Source: Paratissierella segnis (GTDB taxonomy: Bacteria; Bacillota; Clostridia; Tissierellales; Tissierellaceae). Taken from it: a stretch of DNA of 64,000 nucleotides. The notes beneath the pieces are model-generated. The model made no database searches. It saw nothing but the letters and a program-made list of their open reading frames with translations, and was not told where the DNA came from. The number at the start of each line of letters is the position of its first letter. Position 1 is the stretch's first letter. Made by a program: the position numbers and the translations under genes. The DNA is taken from assembly GCF_014385195.1 (NCBI RefSeq), contig NZ_JACRTG010000029.1, positions 62,001 to 126,000 on the forward strand, given 5' to 3'. This document shows positions 36,502 to 45,241 of this stretch, piece by piece.

Positions 36502-37644
36502 TTATAAACCTAAATCTTCATTTGTATAGTAGCCTGAATCTATTAGAACTTCTTTATAGTTATTGATATCAACAGATATAGGTTTTAGCAGATATGAAGG
36601 TACAACTTTTACTCCGTTATCATAGGTTTCAGTATCATTGATTGAAGGGTCCTTGTCTGTCAGTACTGCTTCGCACATTTCAACAGCTACCTTGGCTAGT
36701 TCTCTGGTATCTTTAAATATGGTTTGTGTTTGCTCTCCGGCAATTATTGATTTAACTCCCGGTACATCCGCATCTTGACCTGTAATTATTGGAAGAGGTA
36801 AATCTTCGGAGCCATATCCTACACCTTTAAGAGATGAAATAACACCCAAGGTAATCGGATCATATGGTGATAAAACTACATCAACTTTTGCATCAGTGTA
36901 GTAGGCTGTAAGTATATTATCCATACGTGCTTGAGCTGTTGCAGCATCCCATCTTAGGGTTGAAACTTTGTCCATTCCCATCTGTCCGCTTCTTACAACC
37001 AATTGTCCCTCGTCTATATATGGCTGCAGGATTGACATAGCGCCATCATAGAAAAAGTATGCATTGTTATCATCTGGTGAACCACCAAACAATTCAATAT
37101 TGAATGGTCCTTTACCCTCTTTTAAGCCCATTTTTTCTTCAATATAGCTTGCTTGCTCTACACCGACTTGGAAATTGTCAAAGGTCGCATAATAGCTTAC
37201 GTGTTCACTATTCATTAAAAGTCTGTCATATGCTATAACCGGGATGTTTTCATCGGCAGCTTTTGACAATACGTCGGTTAGCGCTTCTCCGTCAATAGAA
37301 GCTATTACCAAGACATCCACACCTTTGGTTATCATGTTTTCAACCTGTAATACTTGGTTCTCAACTACGTCTTCACCAAATTGAAGGTCAACTTTGTATC
37401 CCTTAGACTCTAGTAATTCCTTCATTCCATTTCCGTCATTGATCCACCTTTGTGCTGATTGAGTAGGCATTGCTATACCAATAGTCTTACCTGCTCCTGT
37501 TGATTCTTGCCCGCTAGTAGCTGGAGTTGAATCACCGTTACTACCGCCATTTCCGCCACTAGATGGAGCTTCGCCTCCGCCACCACAAGCTACTAATGAT
37601 AATGTCAGTGCTAATACTAATAAAAGAACTAGTATTTTTTTCAT
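36502..37644 (-). CDS. Sugar-binding lipoprotein, multiple-monosaccharide (ChvE-like) type
   Basis: Extracellular periplasmic-binding-protein-type lipoprotein feeding the arabinose transporter. 380 residues; signal peptide MKKILVLLLVLALTLSLVAC with lipobox LVAC, then a Gly/Ser-rich linker. The mature domain shows KTIGIAMPTQSAQRWINDG, NIPVIAYDRLL and LPIITGQDADVPGVKSI, like ChvE/GguABC binding proteins. First gene of the operon, divergent from the DeoR regulator. 5' region carries a cre site. Confidence 0.9.
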   Translation of the reverse strand: MKKILVLLLVLALTLSLVACGGGGEAPSSGGNGGSNGDSTPATSGQESTGAGKTIGIAMPTQSAQRWINDGNGMKELLESKGYKVDLQFGEDVVENQVLQVENMITKGVDVLVIASIDGEALTDVLSKAADENIPVIAYDRLLMNSEHVSYYATFDNFQVGVEQASYIEEKMGLKEGKGPFNIELFGGSPDDNNAYFFYDGAMSILQPYIDEGQLVVRSGQMGMDKVSTLRWDAATAQARMDNILTAYYTDAKVDVVLSPYDPITLGVISSLKGVGYGSEDLPLPIITGQDADVPGVKSIIAGEQTQTIFKDTRELAKVAVEMCEAVLTDKDPSINDTETYDNGVKVVPSYLLKPISVDINNYKEVLIDSGYYTNEDLGL

Positions 37645-37702
37645 GACTTTTTTTGCCCCCTTAAAATTTATTTTTATTATGAACTCTAATTACTTAATCA
37701 TA

Positions 37703-37716
37703 TGACATCGTTTTCA
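37703..37716 (-). promoter_or_regulatory. Catabolite-response element (cre) of the arabinose operon
   Basis: TGAAAACGATGTCA on the minus strand matches the CcpA consensus TGWAANCGNTNWCA at every position. It lies about 75 bp downstream of the promoter -10 and 60 bp before the first start codon, where bound CcpA would block elongation when glucose is present. Confidence 0.75.
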
Positions 37717-37791
37717 TATCTAATAAGCAATTAGGTACAATAAACATAACTATTTCGATTCTGGGTTTCAATCATTTACTTCTTGTTTCGA

Positions 37792-37820
37792 ATTGTATCA
37801 TATGCTTATGATTTAGTCAA
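37792..37820 (-). promoter_or_regulatory. Promoter of the arabinose operon
   Basis: TTGACT (37815-37820) and TACAAT (37792-37797) on the minus strand are exactly 17 bp apart, about 150 bp before the binding-protein gene. Together with the sites at 37703 and 37883 it explains most of the 310-bp divergent intergenic region. Confidence 0.7.
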
Positions 37821-37882
37821 TATATTATGTTGTTTTCTTTTTATTGCTTTCTTTTGATTGTCAATCTCAACTTATCTATGTC

Positions 37883-37914
37883 TTGATTTTTGTATTATAT
37901 ATAGTGTATAATAC
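37883..37914 (+). promoter_or_regulatory. Promoter and putative operator of the DeoR regulator gene
   Basis: TTGATT (37883-37888) and TATAAT (37907-37912) are 18 bp apart. A perfect inverted repeat GTATTATA/TATAATAC (37892-37899, 37907-37914) overlaps the -10 box and may bind the DeoR protein itself. Confidence 0.5.
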
Positions 37915-37958
37915 ATATACAAATGCTTGACAATACTTTAAGAAATGGTGATAATTTA

Positions 37959-38768
37959 ATGTTTGCAATAGAAAGAATAAGAATCATAAAGAACTATTTA
38001 TACACAAAAAAGAAAGCATCCGTAAACGAATTAAGCCAGATGTTAAACGTTTCGGAAGTTACGATTAGAAAAGACCTAGAAAAACTAGAAGAAGAGGGAT
38101 TTCTAATAAGAACTCACGGTGGCGCTGTCTTAAAAAAACAAGAAAAGCCAAAAAATACTTTTAGCGATTATAATGGGATTGCAATTTCTGATTCCCAATT
38201 TGGAGTTCTTTATGATGAAATAGCCAATATAGCCATACATATCATTGAAAACGGCGATGTTATTATGCTAACTAACGGTATAATAAATTATCACATAGCT
38301 AAAAAACTAAAAGAAAAAAAGAATATTACCGTATTAACAAATGATCTCTTAATCTCTATTGAGGCTTCTTCAAGTTCTTCAAATAAAGCCGTTCTTTTAG
38401 GCGGCGATGTGGATTTTGATACTAAAGTTACATATGGTGCTCTGACTGTTTTAAATATTCAAAAGTTCTTCGTTAACAAATTATTTATAGAAGTTGACGG
38501 TATTGATGCTGAAACCGGTATAAGCGTATCAAATATGGACAAAGCAAACTTGATCAATAGTATACTGCCTAATTCACGAGAAAAAATAGTTTTATGTTTA
38601 GCTTCCAATTTTAATAAAACCGCATTTTATAATATTAGCAATATAAATATAGCAGATAAAATCGTCACTAATCCTAATATTGATGATTACTATAAAAAAT
38701 TATTGTCCAACAACGGGATACAACTTTATACTTCAATCAATGCCGTTGAAGGGGGAAGTCATTTATGA
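37959..38768 (+). CDS. DeoR-family transcriptional regulator
   Basis: Probable sugar-phosphate-responsive repressor. About 269 residues. N-terminal winged helix (ERIRIIKNYLYTKKKASVNE; SEVTIRKDLEKLEEEGFLIRTHGGAVL) followed by a DeoR C-terminal sensor domain (LTNGIINYHIAKKL; NKLFIEVDGIDAETGIS). Start set at ATG 37959 with GGTGA 8 nt upstream; an ATG at 37923 has no ribosome site. Divergent from the arabinose operon and coupled by ATGA overlap to an ABC ATPase gene. Confidence 0.86.
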   Translation: MFAIERIRIIKNYLYTKKKASVNELSQMLNVSEVTIRKDLEKLEEEGFLIRTHGGAVLKKQEKPKNTFSDYNGIAISDSQFGVLYDEIANIAIHIIENGDVIMLTNGIINYHIAKKLKEKKNITVLTNDLLISIEASSSSSNKAVLLGGDVDFDTKVTYGALTVLNIQKFFVNKLFIEVDGIDAETGISVSNMDKANLINSILPNSREKIVLCLASNFNKTAFYNISNINIADKIVTNPNIDDYYKKLLSNNGIQLYTSINAVEGGSHL

Positions 38769-40255
38769 ATGTTCCTATTCTCTCATTGATTAACATCAAT
38801 AAAAGAATATCCAGTAAATTCAAATTATCTAATATAAATATGGACTTTTATCCCGGGGAAGTATGTGGAATCATCGGGGAAAACGGCTCTGGAAAATCCA
38901 GCCTAATGAAGATAATAAGCGGGATTTATAAACCGGATTCAGGTATTATTGAATTTGAAAGTAATCACGTAGAATTTCCGAATGTATTTGAAAGCAAAAA
39001 GAAAGGCATATACTATGTACCTCAAGAGATTAACCTATTTGATAATCTAACCGTTGCCGAGAATATCTTTATCGATGTTAAATCCCATCTTTATGCCCCT
39101 TATGATATCGTGAAAATGAACAATATTTATCATTTAACCGAGGAAATATTTAATGAATTAAACGTAGATATTGATCCGTTCATGTATGTTAAAGATATGG
39201 AATTATCAAAAAAACAAATTCTATCATTTGTAAAAGCATATATTTCAGACGCTAAATTTATAATTTTTGATGAGCCTGCCTCTACATTAACGGATTTGGA
39301 AAACGATATTCTCTTTGATATAATCAATAAATTGAAAGCAAATAATTGCTCAATTGTGCTGATTTCCCATAAAATTGATCGTATCAAAAAAATCAGCGAC
39401 AAAATTGCTGTATTGAAAAATGGCTCCATAATAAAAAAGGGGGAGAGCAAGGATTACAGCAGTGAGAAGATAATACAAGTCCTTTCCGAATCAAAAAATC
39501 CTATCAAATATCCTAAATTATATTTCGAAAACGATGATGTAATCTTATCAGTAGAAAATCTAAATTATAAAAATATACTAAAAAGTATCAATTTTAAACT
39601 GCAAAAACAAGAGATAATTGGCATCATAGGAAATTCCAATTCAAGAAAAGATACATTGATTTCCATATTGTTTGGGTTGATAAAACCTGATTCAGGTAAA
39701 ATATTTTTAGATGGAGAAAAGATTGAAATCAATCACCCCAGCGATGCGATGCTTAAAGGCATAACTTTGGTTCCTGAAGATAAAATCGAATTTGCTATTT
39801 TCAATAACTTTAATCTAATTAACAATTTATCCATATCTTCTTTAAAGAGGTTTTCTAAAAATCAAATTTTAGATAATTATATAATGGAAAATGTAGCGGA
39901 GAATTATATATACAAATTGAGGATAACACCGGGAAATCCTGAGGATAAAATTATCTATTACAGTGGAGGAAATCAGCAAAAAGTGACCTTTGCCAAGAGC
40001 ATCATGCAGCTTGCAAAGATTTATTTGTTGGACGAGCCTACCAGAGGAATTGATGTAGTTTCAAAAAATGATGTTTATAACATAATAAACAATCTTCTTA
40101 TCAGTGGTTCTTCCGTAATTCTCTTTTCAACAGATTTTGATGAGATATTGGGAATGTGTGATAGAATTTTAGTTCTTTCCGATGGAGAAATAGTAGCTTT
40201 ACTGGATGCCCATGATACAAACAAAGAAGAATTAATATATTATTTAACTTTGTAA
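38765..40255 (+). CDS. Orphan CUT2-type double ABC ATPase, divergent
   Basis: 496-residue protein related to RbsA/MglA but more diverged than the other two in the window. First domain: Walker A GENGSGKSS, a weak signature LSKKQILSFVKAY (lacking the usual G-Q), Walker B FIIFDEPASTLTD. Second domain: GIIGNSNSRKDTLISILFG in the P-loop position, signature YSGGNQQKVTFAKSI and LLDEPTRGIDV. No permease or binding-protein gene adjoins it; it is coupled to the DeoR gene. It may serve another permease set or regulate sugar uptake. Its ATPase ability in the first site seems intact. Confidence 0.8.
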   Translation: MNVPILSLININKRISSKFKLSNINMDFYPGEVCGIIGENGSGKSSLMKIISGIYKPDSGIIEFESNHVEFPNVFESKKKGIYYVPQEINLFDNLTVAENIFIDVKSHLYAPYDIVKMNNIYHLTEEIFNELNVDIDPFMYVKDMELSKKQILSFVKAYISDAKFIIFDEPASTLTDLENDILFDIINKLKANNCSIVLISHKIDRIKKISDKIAVLKNGSIIKKGESKDYSSEKIIQVLSESKNPIKYPKLYFENDDVILSVENLNYKNILKSINFKLQKQEIIGIIGNSNSRKDTLISILFGLIKPDSGKIFLDGEKIEINHPSDAMLKGITLVPEDKIEFAIFNNFNLINNLSISSLKRFSKNQILDNYIMENVAENYIYKLRITPGNPEDKIIYYSGGNQQKVTFAKSIMQLAKIYLLDEPTRGIDVVSKNDVYNIINNLLISGSSVILFSTDFDEILGMCDRILVLSDGEIVALLDAHDTNKEELIYYLTL

Positions 40256-40285
40256 ATATAGGACAAGTCCCCTTGTCCTATATTT
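40254..40285. terminator. Bidirectional terminator between orphan ATPase and galK
   Basis: AAATATAGGACAAG (40254-40267) and CTTGTCCTATATTT (40272-40285) form a perfect 14-bp stem with a 4-nt loop. Stop codons of both converging genes touch it. Confidence 0.75.
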
Positions 40286-41435
40286 GTCTTGTACCGTCAT
40301 CTATGCCCGTTACTATAAATTCCGCATCATATCCAATCTTTTCTTTATAAGCTTTTCCTACATAAGAAATAAAATCATCGACATAAGTCTTTTTTACAAT
40401 AGCAACCGCACATCCGCCAAAGCCTGCTCCTGTCATTCTTGCGCCAAGGCAATGATCATAGGAATTGGCCGCAAATACAATAGTATCCAATTCTATTCCG
40501 GTTACTTCATACAAATCCCTCAAGGATTTATGTGATTGTTTCAAAAGTTCGCCTAAAACTTCTATTTCCCCATGGATTAAGGCTTCGCTTGCCCTATTTA
40601 CCCGATCATTTTCATATACCGCATGCTCTGCCCTTTTCCTTATATTTTCTTCCTTTATATGAGTCTTTAATTGTTCAAATTCATCTATGTTTAATTGGCA
40701 AAGATAATCTATGTCTTTATGTCCTTTAATGATTTCTAATGCCCTATCACATTCCATTCTTCTTTCGTTATATTTCGAATCGCTTAATTCGCGCCTTTTG
40801 TTTGTATTCATAATAACTAAGATATTATCCTTCAAATCCATATCTATATAATCATATACCAGAGTATCAGTATCTAATAGGATCGCCTTATTCTTTTTTC
40901 CCATGGCTATCGCAAATTGATCCATTATCCCGCAATTAACTCCGACAAATTGATTTTCGGCTCTTTGGGAAAGCTTTGCCAATTCAATCTTTGATATATT
41001 TCCCTCATTGAAGAGCACATTTATCATCTCAGCTATTAATAGTTCCAATGATGCAGAAGATGACAATCCTGCTCCGTTTGGGATATTGCCTTTTACAAGG
41101 ATGTCCATCCCTGAAACATTATACCCTCTAGTTTTCATTTCGTGGACTACACCTTTTGGATAATTGCCCCAATTATGTTCCTTTTCATATCTTAAATTAT
41201 CTATACAGGTTACTACTTTTAAATCAAAATTTTCCGAAGCTAGTCGCAATATATTGTCGCCTCTTTTTCTTGCTATACCATATGTTCCTATCTGAATAGC
41301 TCCCGGTAATACCTTCCCTCCATTGTAATCAATATGTTCCCCGATTAGATTTATCCTGCTTGGGGAGAAGAACATATCTATATCTCCATCTCCATACAGC
41401 TCATAAAACCTTGATTTTAAAAGATTTATATCCAC
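40278..41435 (-). CDS. galK: Galactokinase
   Basis: GHMP-family kinase phosphorylating galactose at C1. About 385 residues: the galactokinase signature SRINLIGEHIDYNGGKVLPGA near the start, the ATP loop GNIPNGAGLSSSASLELL (about 115-132) with catalytic Asp in CGIMDQFAIAMG, and the C-terminal GARMTGAGFGGCAVAIV. Start chosen at GTG 41435, 5 nt after AGGGGTGG; GTG 41444 lies inside that site. Last gene of the mgl operon. The rest of the Leloir pathway (galT, galE) is not in this window. Confidence 0.93.
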   Translation of the reverse strand: MDINLLKSRFYELYGDGDIDMFFSPSRINLIGEHIDYNGGKVLPGAIQIGTYGIARKRGDNILRLASENFDLKVVTCIDNLRYEKEHNWGNYPKGVVHEMKTRGYNVSGMDILVKGNIPNGAGLSSSASLELLIAEMINVLFNEGNISKIELAKLSQRAENQFVGVNCGIMDQFAIAMGKKNKAILLDTDTLVYDYIDMDLKDNILVIMNTNKRRELSDSKYNERRMECDRALEIIKGHKDIDYLCQLNIDEFEQLKTHIKEENIRKRAEHAVYENDRVNRASEALIHGEIEVLGELLKQSHKSLRDLYEVTGIELDTIVFAANSYDHCLGARMTGAGFGGCAVAIVKKTYVDDFISYVGKAYKEKIGYDAEFIVTGIDDGTRQI

Positions 41436-41452
41436 TTTTACCACCCCTGTAT

Positions 41453-42466
41453 CTATTTCTTTTCTATATATTTCCTTACATCTATGGAGACAGCAACTAT
41501 TATAATCAATCCCTTAACAATGATCTGTAAATACGGATTTACCTGTATAAAATTCAGACCATAATTAATAAATTGAAGAATAATTGAACCTATCAATACC
41601 CCCGGAATTGTTCCGACTCCTCCTGAGAAGGATACTCCTCCAACTACGCAGGCAGCAATTGCATCAAGTTCATAATTTTGACCTGTAATGCTCGTTGCTG
41701 AACCTATTCTTGCCGCTTCTAAAAATCCTGCGATACCATAAAGAATACCCGCAATTAGATATACATACATTATATTTTTAGTAAGGTTAACTCCTGATAC
41801 TGCAGCAGCCTCCGGGTTTCCCCCTATTGCAAACATGTTTTTACCTAATTTGGTCTTGTTCCAAACAAAATACATAATAACGGCTATGATCGCAGCATAA
41901 ATGATTAAATAGGGTATTTCAATATTTCCTATTTTAAAAGCACCCTTTACTAGATTGGTATATCTCTCATCTAATCCTGCGATAGGTTGTGCCCCTAAAG
42001 GAGGTCTGTCAATATAGATTAACGCTGCTCCGTAAGCTATCAGCTGAGTCCCCAAAGTTATAATAAAAGCATGAAGCTTCAATTTCGCTACACCAAAGCC
42101 ATTTATCAGAGTAAAAAATACTCCGATTCCAATGGCTATTAAAAATGGCACTATTAAAGGCAATTGTTCAAGATTTGGATACATTCTGGCAGCATAATTT
42201 ATATCTTGTAATAACGAAGCAGATACTATAGCAGATAGTCCCAATATCCTTCCGGCTGATAAATCCGTACCTTGAAGCACTATTAGCCCTGCTACCCCCA
42301 TTGCCAATATTGCCCTCGTAGATGCTTGGCTCAATATATTTGTAAAGTTTTTAATAGATACAAATGAAGGTTCTATTATAATAACCCCAAGAATCATTAT
42401 CCCCAATATAATAGGTAAAGCATAATTGAGCAATTTATCATATAATTTTGTCTTGTCTTTAACCAT
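41453..42466 (-). CDS. mglC: Galactose/methylgalactoside ABC transporter permease
   Basis: CUT2 membrane permease, 337 residues, about ten membrane segments. Contains ATRAILAMGVAGLIVLQGTDLSAG, AFIITLGTQLIAYGAALIYI, and GQNYELDAIAACVVGGVSFSGGVGT, as in MglC proteins. Gene order mglB-mglA-mglC-galK supports galactose uptake. GAGGTG precedes the ATG. Confidence 0.9.
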   Translation of the reverse strand: MVKDKTKLYDKLLNYALPIILGIMILGVIIIEPSFVSIKNFTNILSQASTRAILAMGVAGLIVLQGTDLSAGRILGLSAIVSASLLQDINYAARMYPNLEQLPLIVPFLIAIGIGVFFTLINGFGVAKLKLHAFIITLGTQLIAYGAALIYIDRPPLGAQPIAGLDERYTNLVKGAFKIGNIEIPYLIIYAAIIAVIMYFVWNKTKLGKNMFAIGGNPEAAAVSGVNLTKNIMYVYLIAGILYGIAGFLEAARIGSATSITGQNYELDAIAACVVGGVSFSGGVGTIPGVLIGSIILQFINYGLNFIQVNPYLQIIVKGLIIIVAVSIDVRKYIEKK

Positions 42467-42481
42467 TTTTGCACCTCAATT

Positions 42482-43981
42482 CTATAAGTATTTTGCCGCT
42501 AGGGTCATAATCTTTTCTTGATCCAAATCTTTTGTATCTTCTATCCCGGCTATTCTGCCATTGGACATCACCATGATCCTATCACAAATCCCCAGTAGTT
42601 CCGGCATTTCAGAAGACACAAAAATTATCCCTTTGTCCCTATTAGCTAAATCTATAATAAGTTGGTAAATTTCATATTTAGCACCGACATCAATCCCCCT
42701 AGTTGGCTCGTCCAATAAGAGTACTTCCGGTTCAGTTAAAAGCCACCTTCCTATGATGACCTTCTGTTGATTCCCTCCCGATAAGCTTCTCATCAATGTA
42801 TTTTGACTGGGTGTCTTGACGCTCATGCTGTCGATTACCCAATTTGTATCATCCTTAGTTTTTTTATTATTCAACACGCCATGTTTAGAATATCTATCGA
42901 TGTTGGCAATAATTGAATTGAACCTGACATTTAGTCCACCAAATATCCCTGTAGCCCTTCTTTCCTCTGTCAGTAATGCAAACCCATTTTTAATGGCATC
43001 TGTGGAATCCTTATTCCTGATAGCTTTTCCGTTTAATCTAATTTCACCTTCCGAATAAGATGCAATCCCGAAAATAGTCTCCAATAGCTCAGTACGTTTT
43101 GATCCTACTAAACCGGAAACTCCTAATATTTCACCTTTTCTTAAGTCAAAGGATATATCTTTTATATTGGGCTGATATTTACCTGTCAGATTTTTTACCT
43201 CCAATATTACATCCTTAGGCACATTTGTTTTGGCTGGAAATCGCTGTGTTAGCTCTCTTCCAACCATTAAACTGATTATTTTTTCATTAGTTAATTCATC
43301 AGCCGGCTTTGTACTTATCCACTTGCCATCTCTCATAACCGTCACTTCATCAGATATTCTTAAGATTTCTTCAATTTTGTGGGAAATATATATTATCCCG
43401 CAGCCTCTATCCCGTAATAAATTTATAATCCTAAATAAATGGTCTACTTCCTGCTGTGTTAAAGATGATGTAGGCTCATCTAATACGAGAATCTTGGCAT
43501 CATAAGACACCGCCTTAGCTATTTCTACCATCTGTCTTGCAGATACGGGCAGTTTCCCAAGCTTAGCCTTAGGATCAACATCAATGCCTAAGTCATCAAA
43601 TACTTTTTTTGTATATTCATACATTTCTTTTTGGTCTACAATTATACCTTTCTGTGGGTACCTCCCCAGTAAAATATTGTCCATGACATCTCTTTGCATT
43701 ACCTGATTAAGCTCCTGATGCACCATTGATATGCCATTTTCCAATGCTTGCTTTGGATTATCAAAATGCATTTTAACCCCGTTTACAAAAATCTCTCCAC
43801 TATCTTCCTTGTATATCCCAAAGAGGCATTTCATCAATGTAGATTTCCCTGCACCATTTTCCCCCATCAAAGCATGAACCGTGCCCTTTTTTAGTCTAAG
43901 GCTTACGTTATCCAGTGCCTTTACCCCGGGGAACTCTTTGGAAATGTTCACCATCTCTAAAAGATATTTTTCTTCCGACAT
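42482..43981 (-). CDS. mglA: Galactose/methylgalactoside ABC transporter, double ATPase
   Basis: 499 residues. First domain: Walker A GENGAGKST, signature LPVSARQMVEIAKAV, Walker B ILVLDEPTSSLTQQE. Second: GLVGSKRTEL (typical MglA degenerate P-loop), signature LSGGNQQKVIIGRWLL and LLLDEPTRGIDVGAKYEIY. Start at ATG 43981 with GGTGAG 5 nt upstream; two GTG codons upstream are less likely. Separated from mglB by a terminator-like hairpin. Confidence 0.93.
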   Translation of the reverse strand: MSEEKYLLEMVNISKEFPGVKALDNVSLRLKKGTVHALMGENGAGKSTLMKCLFGIYKEDSGEIFVNGVKMHFDNPKQALENGISMVHQELNQVMQRDVMDNILLGRYPQKGIIVDQKEMYEYTKKVFDDLGIDVDPKAKLGKLPVSARQMVEIAKAVSYDAKILVLDEPTSSLTQQEVDHLFRIINLLRDRGCGIIYISHKIEEILRISDEVTVMRDGKWISTKPADELTNEKIISLMVGRELTQRFPAKTNVPKDVILEVKNLTGKYQPNIKDISFDLRKGEILGVSGLVGSKRTELLETIFGIASYSEGEIRLNGKAIRNKDSTDAIKNGFALLTEERRATGIFGGLNVRFNSIIANIDRYSKHGVLNNKKTKDDTNWVIDSMSVKTPSQNTLMRSLSGGNQQKVIIGRWLLTEPEVLLLDEPTRGIDVGAKYEIYQLIIDLANRDKGIIFVSSEMPELLGICDRIMVMSNGRIAGIEDTKDLDQEKIMTLAAKYL

Positions 43982-44016
43982 TTTTCTCACCACATCTTTA
44001 CTATTAAGTGTATAGG

Positions 44017-44058
44017 TAAAAAAAATCGCACACCAGAAAATTAAACCAATGTGCGATT
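44017..44058 (-). terminator. Hairpin between mglB and mglA
   Basis: AATCGCACA and TGTGCGATT (minus strand) form a perfect 9-bp stem with a 17-nt loop, followed by TTTTTTTT. It lies about 35 bp after the mglB stop codon. Partial termination would give an excess of MglB over MglA and MglC. Confidence 0.8.
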
Positions 44059-44090
44059 CCCTGCAACTAAATGCTCCATGCTTTTTTAAA

Positions 44091-45095
44091 TTATTTATAT
44101 GCTTGATAAGGGATCCTCACAGCTATATCAGATTCATCATATTTATAATCTGTTCCTTCAATGAATTCTTTCTTATTAGCTGCATTCAATGCCAATGCAA
44201 ATACTGCTTTCGCCATACCTTCTCCGTCTTGTTTTACGGTACCGGTCATCTCGCCTTTTTCAATTAGGTTTTTAGCTTCATCAGTAGCATCAACACCAAA
44301 TACCGGAATGTACTTATCAGCATCACCTTTGTTGTATCCGGCGTTTTGCAATGCTGATATAGCGCCTGATGCCATACCGTCATTGTTTGCTATAACAAAT
44401 TCAATTTTATCTCCGTCTTTTGCCATCCATGCTTCCATAGCTTGATTTGCTTTGTCATTATCCCAATTTGCTACTTGAAGTCCTAATTCTTCAGTTTTAA
44501 CTCCCTTTTCATTTAGAGTTTTAACTGAATATTCTGTTCTGGCAATTGCCTCCGGATTGTCTGCATCACCTTTAAGCATTACATATTGCATAACTTCATC
44601 GTTATTTCTATCATATTTGCCTTCGTTCCAAACTTCTGCCATCATTTCACCTTGAATTATTCCGGCTTCTTCCGGCTTAGTGCCAACAAATCTAGCCTTA
44701 TCATAGGTTTTAATAACTTCGGCGTCAGGCTCTCTATTGAAGAATACAACAGGTATGTCTGCTGCCTTTGCTTTGTCTATAACTGTTTTTGCAGCCCCTA
44801 TATCAACAATGTTAACTATTAAAGCATCTACATTTTTCTCAATTAATATGTCGATTTGATCATTTTGTTTTGATTGATCATTTTGTGAATCGTTCATAAG
44901 AAGGGTTGCATTTGCATGACCATCAGCCTCAGCTTCTAAAGCCTGTCTTACTGTTGAGATATAGGTATCATCGTATTTGTAAATTAATACTCCTATTTCC
45001 AGATCTTCTGAACTAGTAGCAGGTTTAGAAGAACATCCTCCTAACATGGTAGTCAACATAGCCACTACCACCAACACAGTAATTAACTTTTTCAA
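44091..45095 (-). CDS. mglB: Galactose/glucose-binding lipoprotein
   Basis: Extracellular binding protein for galactose or glucose, 334 residues. Signal peptide MKKLITVLVVVAMLTTMLGGC with lipobox LGGC. The mature domain has IGVLIYKYDDTYISTVRQAL, LLMNDSQNDQSKQNDQIDIL, VFFNREP and VIANNDGMASGAI, characteristic of MglB (including the Ca-site-like DAD/EP region is not clear). Start at TTG 45095, preceded by AGGGGGG; the frame continues upstream without a site. Confidence 0.92.
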   Translation of the reverse strand: MKKLITVLVVVAMLTTMLGGCSSKPATSSEDLEIGVLIYKYDDTYISTVRQALEAEADGHANATLLMNDSQNDQSKQNDQIDILIEKNVDALIVNIVDIGAAKTVIDKAKAADIPVVFFNREPDAEVIKTYDKARFVGTKPEEAGIIQGEMMAEVWNEGKYDRNNDEVMQYVMLKGDADNPEAIARTEYSVKTLNEKGVKTEELGLQVANWDNDKANQAMEAWMAKDGDKIEFVIANNDGMASGAISALQNAGYNKGDADKYIPVFGVDATDEAKNLIEKGEMTGTVKQDGEGMAKAVFALALNAANKKEFIEGTDYKYDESDIAVRIPYQAYK

Positions 45096-45136
45096 GTTAA
45101 TCCCCCCTATTTTTTTATTTATTAATCTATATCTTA

Positions 45137-45165
45137 ATAATAACAACTGTGCAAACGTTTGTCAA
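45137..45165 (-). promoter_or_regulatory. mgl operon promoter with LacI-family palindrome
   Basis: TTGACA (45160-45165) and TATTAT (45137-45142) on the minus strand are 17 bp apart, about 40 bp before mglB. The perfect palindrome CAAACGTTTG (45152-45161) overlaps the -35 box and spacer and resembles operators of GalR/LacI-family repressors. It fits the cre consensus poorly, so a dedicated repressor encoded elsewhere is more likely. Confidence 0.65.
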
Positions 45166-45211
45166 TTTATTTTAATGCGTCTTGCATTATCCTTTAACAT
45201 TAAAACAAAAA

Positions 45212-45239
45212 TTCAGACAGATATGATAATCTGCCTAAA
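45212..45239 (-). terminator. Terminator of the lysA-iadA transcript
   Basis: TTTAGGCAGAT and ATCTGTCTGAA (minus strand) form an 11-bp stem (with wobbles) and a 6-nt loop, followed by TTTTTGTTTT, directly after the iadA stop codon. Confidence 0.75.
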
Positions 45240-45241
45240 TT

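Noticed and set aside
45137..45165. cre site in the mgl promoter
   Set aside because: The palindrome misses several consensus positions of TGWAANCGNTNWCA; a LacI/GalR operator is a better reading.
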